From JAZRUY01 sp045598845 (GTDB taxonomy: Bacteria; Verrucomicrobiota; Lentisphaeria; Victivallales; Victivallaceae), in NCBI GenBank assembly GCA_045598845.1, contig JAZRUY010000137.1:1-6592 (forward strand): a stretch of DNA of 6,592 nucleotides. Reading direction: 5' to 3'. A program made the position numbers and the translations under genes. Within the stretch, counting starts at the first letter, position 1, and each line of letters opens with the position of its first letter. Positions 6,304 to 6,592 of the stretch are shown one piece after another. The notes under the pieces were generated by a model. That model worked only from the letters and a program-made list of their open reading frames with translations. It did no database searches and had not been told where the DNA came from.

Positions 6304-6592
6304 ATGAACAGCCGCAGAATTCCATCAGTAGCCATAGTGGGGCGTCCCAATGTGGGGAAATCATCGATTTTCAATTCGGTAATAGGACGACGGCTTTCCA
6401 TTGTGCACGAGATGCCGGGGGTTCCCCGCGACCGGGTAATCGCGGCGCTGACGCTGAACGGAAAAAACCTGCAGCTTATCGACACCGGCGGGCTTGGCGT
6501 GCTGGCCGGAGAGAAACGCAAAGTCGATATCTGGGATGAACGCATTGCCGCACAGGTGGAATTAGCCGTAGCCGATGCTGATGTGCTGATTC
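6304..6592 (+). CDS. der: Ribosome-assembly GTPase Der/EngA (3' partial)
   Basis: Der (EngA) is an essential double-GTPase-domain protein that helps mature the 50S ribosomal subunit. Only the first 96 codons, most of the first G domain, are in the window. G1 is GRPNVGKSS (13-21), G3 is DTGG (60-63) preceded by LI, and AAQVELAVADADVLI matches the helix and strand after switch II in Der. The start has GGAGA at 6293-6297, 6 nt before ATG, and MNSRRIPSVAIVG gives the usual short lead-in. The oddity is G2: the family usually reads DTPGVTRD, but here it is EMPGVPRD (36-43), with Pro at residue 41 in place of the conserved Thr that helps bind magnesium. The alternatives Era and MnmE fit less well, because GRPNVGKS at the N-terminus with DTGGL is typical of Der. 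The gene follows pyrF closely. Confidence 0.88.
   Translation, partial: MNSRRIPSVAIVGRPNVGKSSIFNSVIGRRLSIVHEMPGVPRDRVIAALTLNGKNLQLIDTGGLGVLAGEKRKVDIWDERIAAQVELAVADADVLI

Noticed and set aside
1..6592. CRISPR array, mobile element, defence or toxin-antitoxin system
   Set aside because: No spaced direct repeats, terminal inverted repeats, transposase or paired small genes are present. All the coding space is explained by six ordinary families.

Overview
The window is a densely coded bacterial chromosome segment with moderately high GC (by eye, mid-fifties percent or slightly above). All six protein genes lie on the + strand. Start and stop signals are ordinary, and Shine-Dalgarno sites are recognisable for most genes. 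No tRNA, rRNA, insertion sequence, CRISPR array, phage gene or attachment site is visible. The mix of genes (an RRM-type RNA-binding protein, a GH78-type rhamnosidase, a type 2 OMP decarboxylase and Der) would suit a PVC-group bacterium such as Lentisphaerota or Verrucomicrobiota. That is an impression from gene content and has low confidence.

Layout: (1) 1-1488 is the 3' three-quarters of a superfamily 1 UvrD/Rep/PcrA-type DNA helicase. Its 5' end, with Walker A, lies outside the window. (2) 1489-1819 is a 331-bp non-coding stretch. It holds a near-consensus sigma-70 promoter and an inferred untranslated leader of about 275 nt. (3) 1820-2095 encodes a 91-aa single-RRM RNA-binding protein, closed by a strong intrinsic terminator with a UUCG tetraloop at 2123-2152. 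(4) 2169-3095 encodes a kinase of the aminoglycoside/choline phosphotransferase fold with unknown substrate. (5) 3171-5342 encodes a 723-aa GH78-like alpha-L-rhamnosidase with no signal peptide. (6) 5343-5459 is a 117-bp spacer with an inverted repeat. (7) 5460-6281 is pyrF (type 2). (8) 6304 to the end is the start of der, cut by the window edge. It lies only 22 nt after pyrF, so the two are probably cotranscribed.

The genes do not form one pathway. DNA repair, RNA binding, pyrimidine synthesis and ribosome assembly are housekeeping roles. The kinase and the rhamnosidase are accessory functions set between them. I see no new multi-gene system. The points most worth a second look are the long structured leader of the RRM gene, the Thr-to-Pro change in the Der G2 motif, the terminator placed just before the kinase gene, and the orphan intracellular rhamnosidase.
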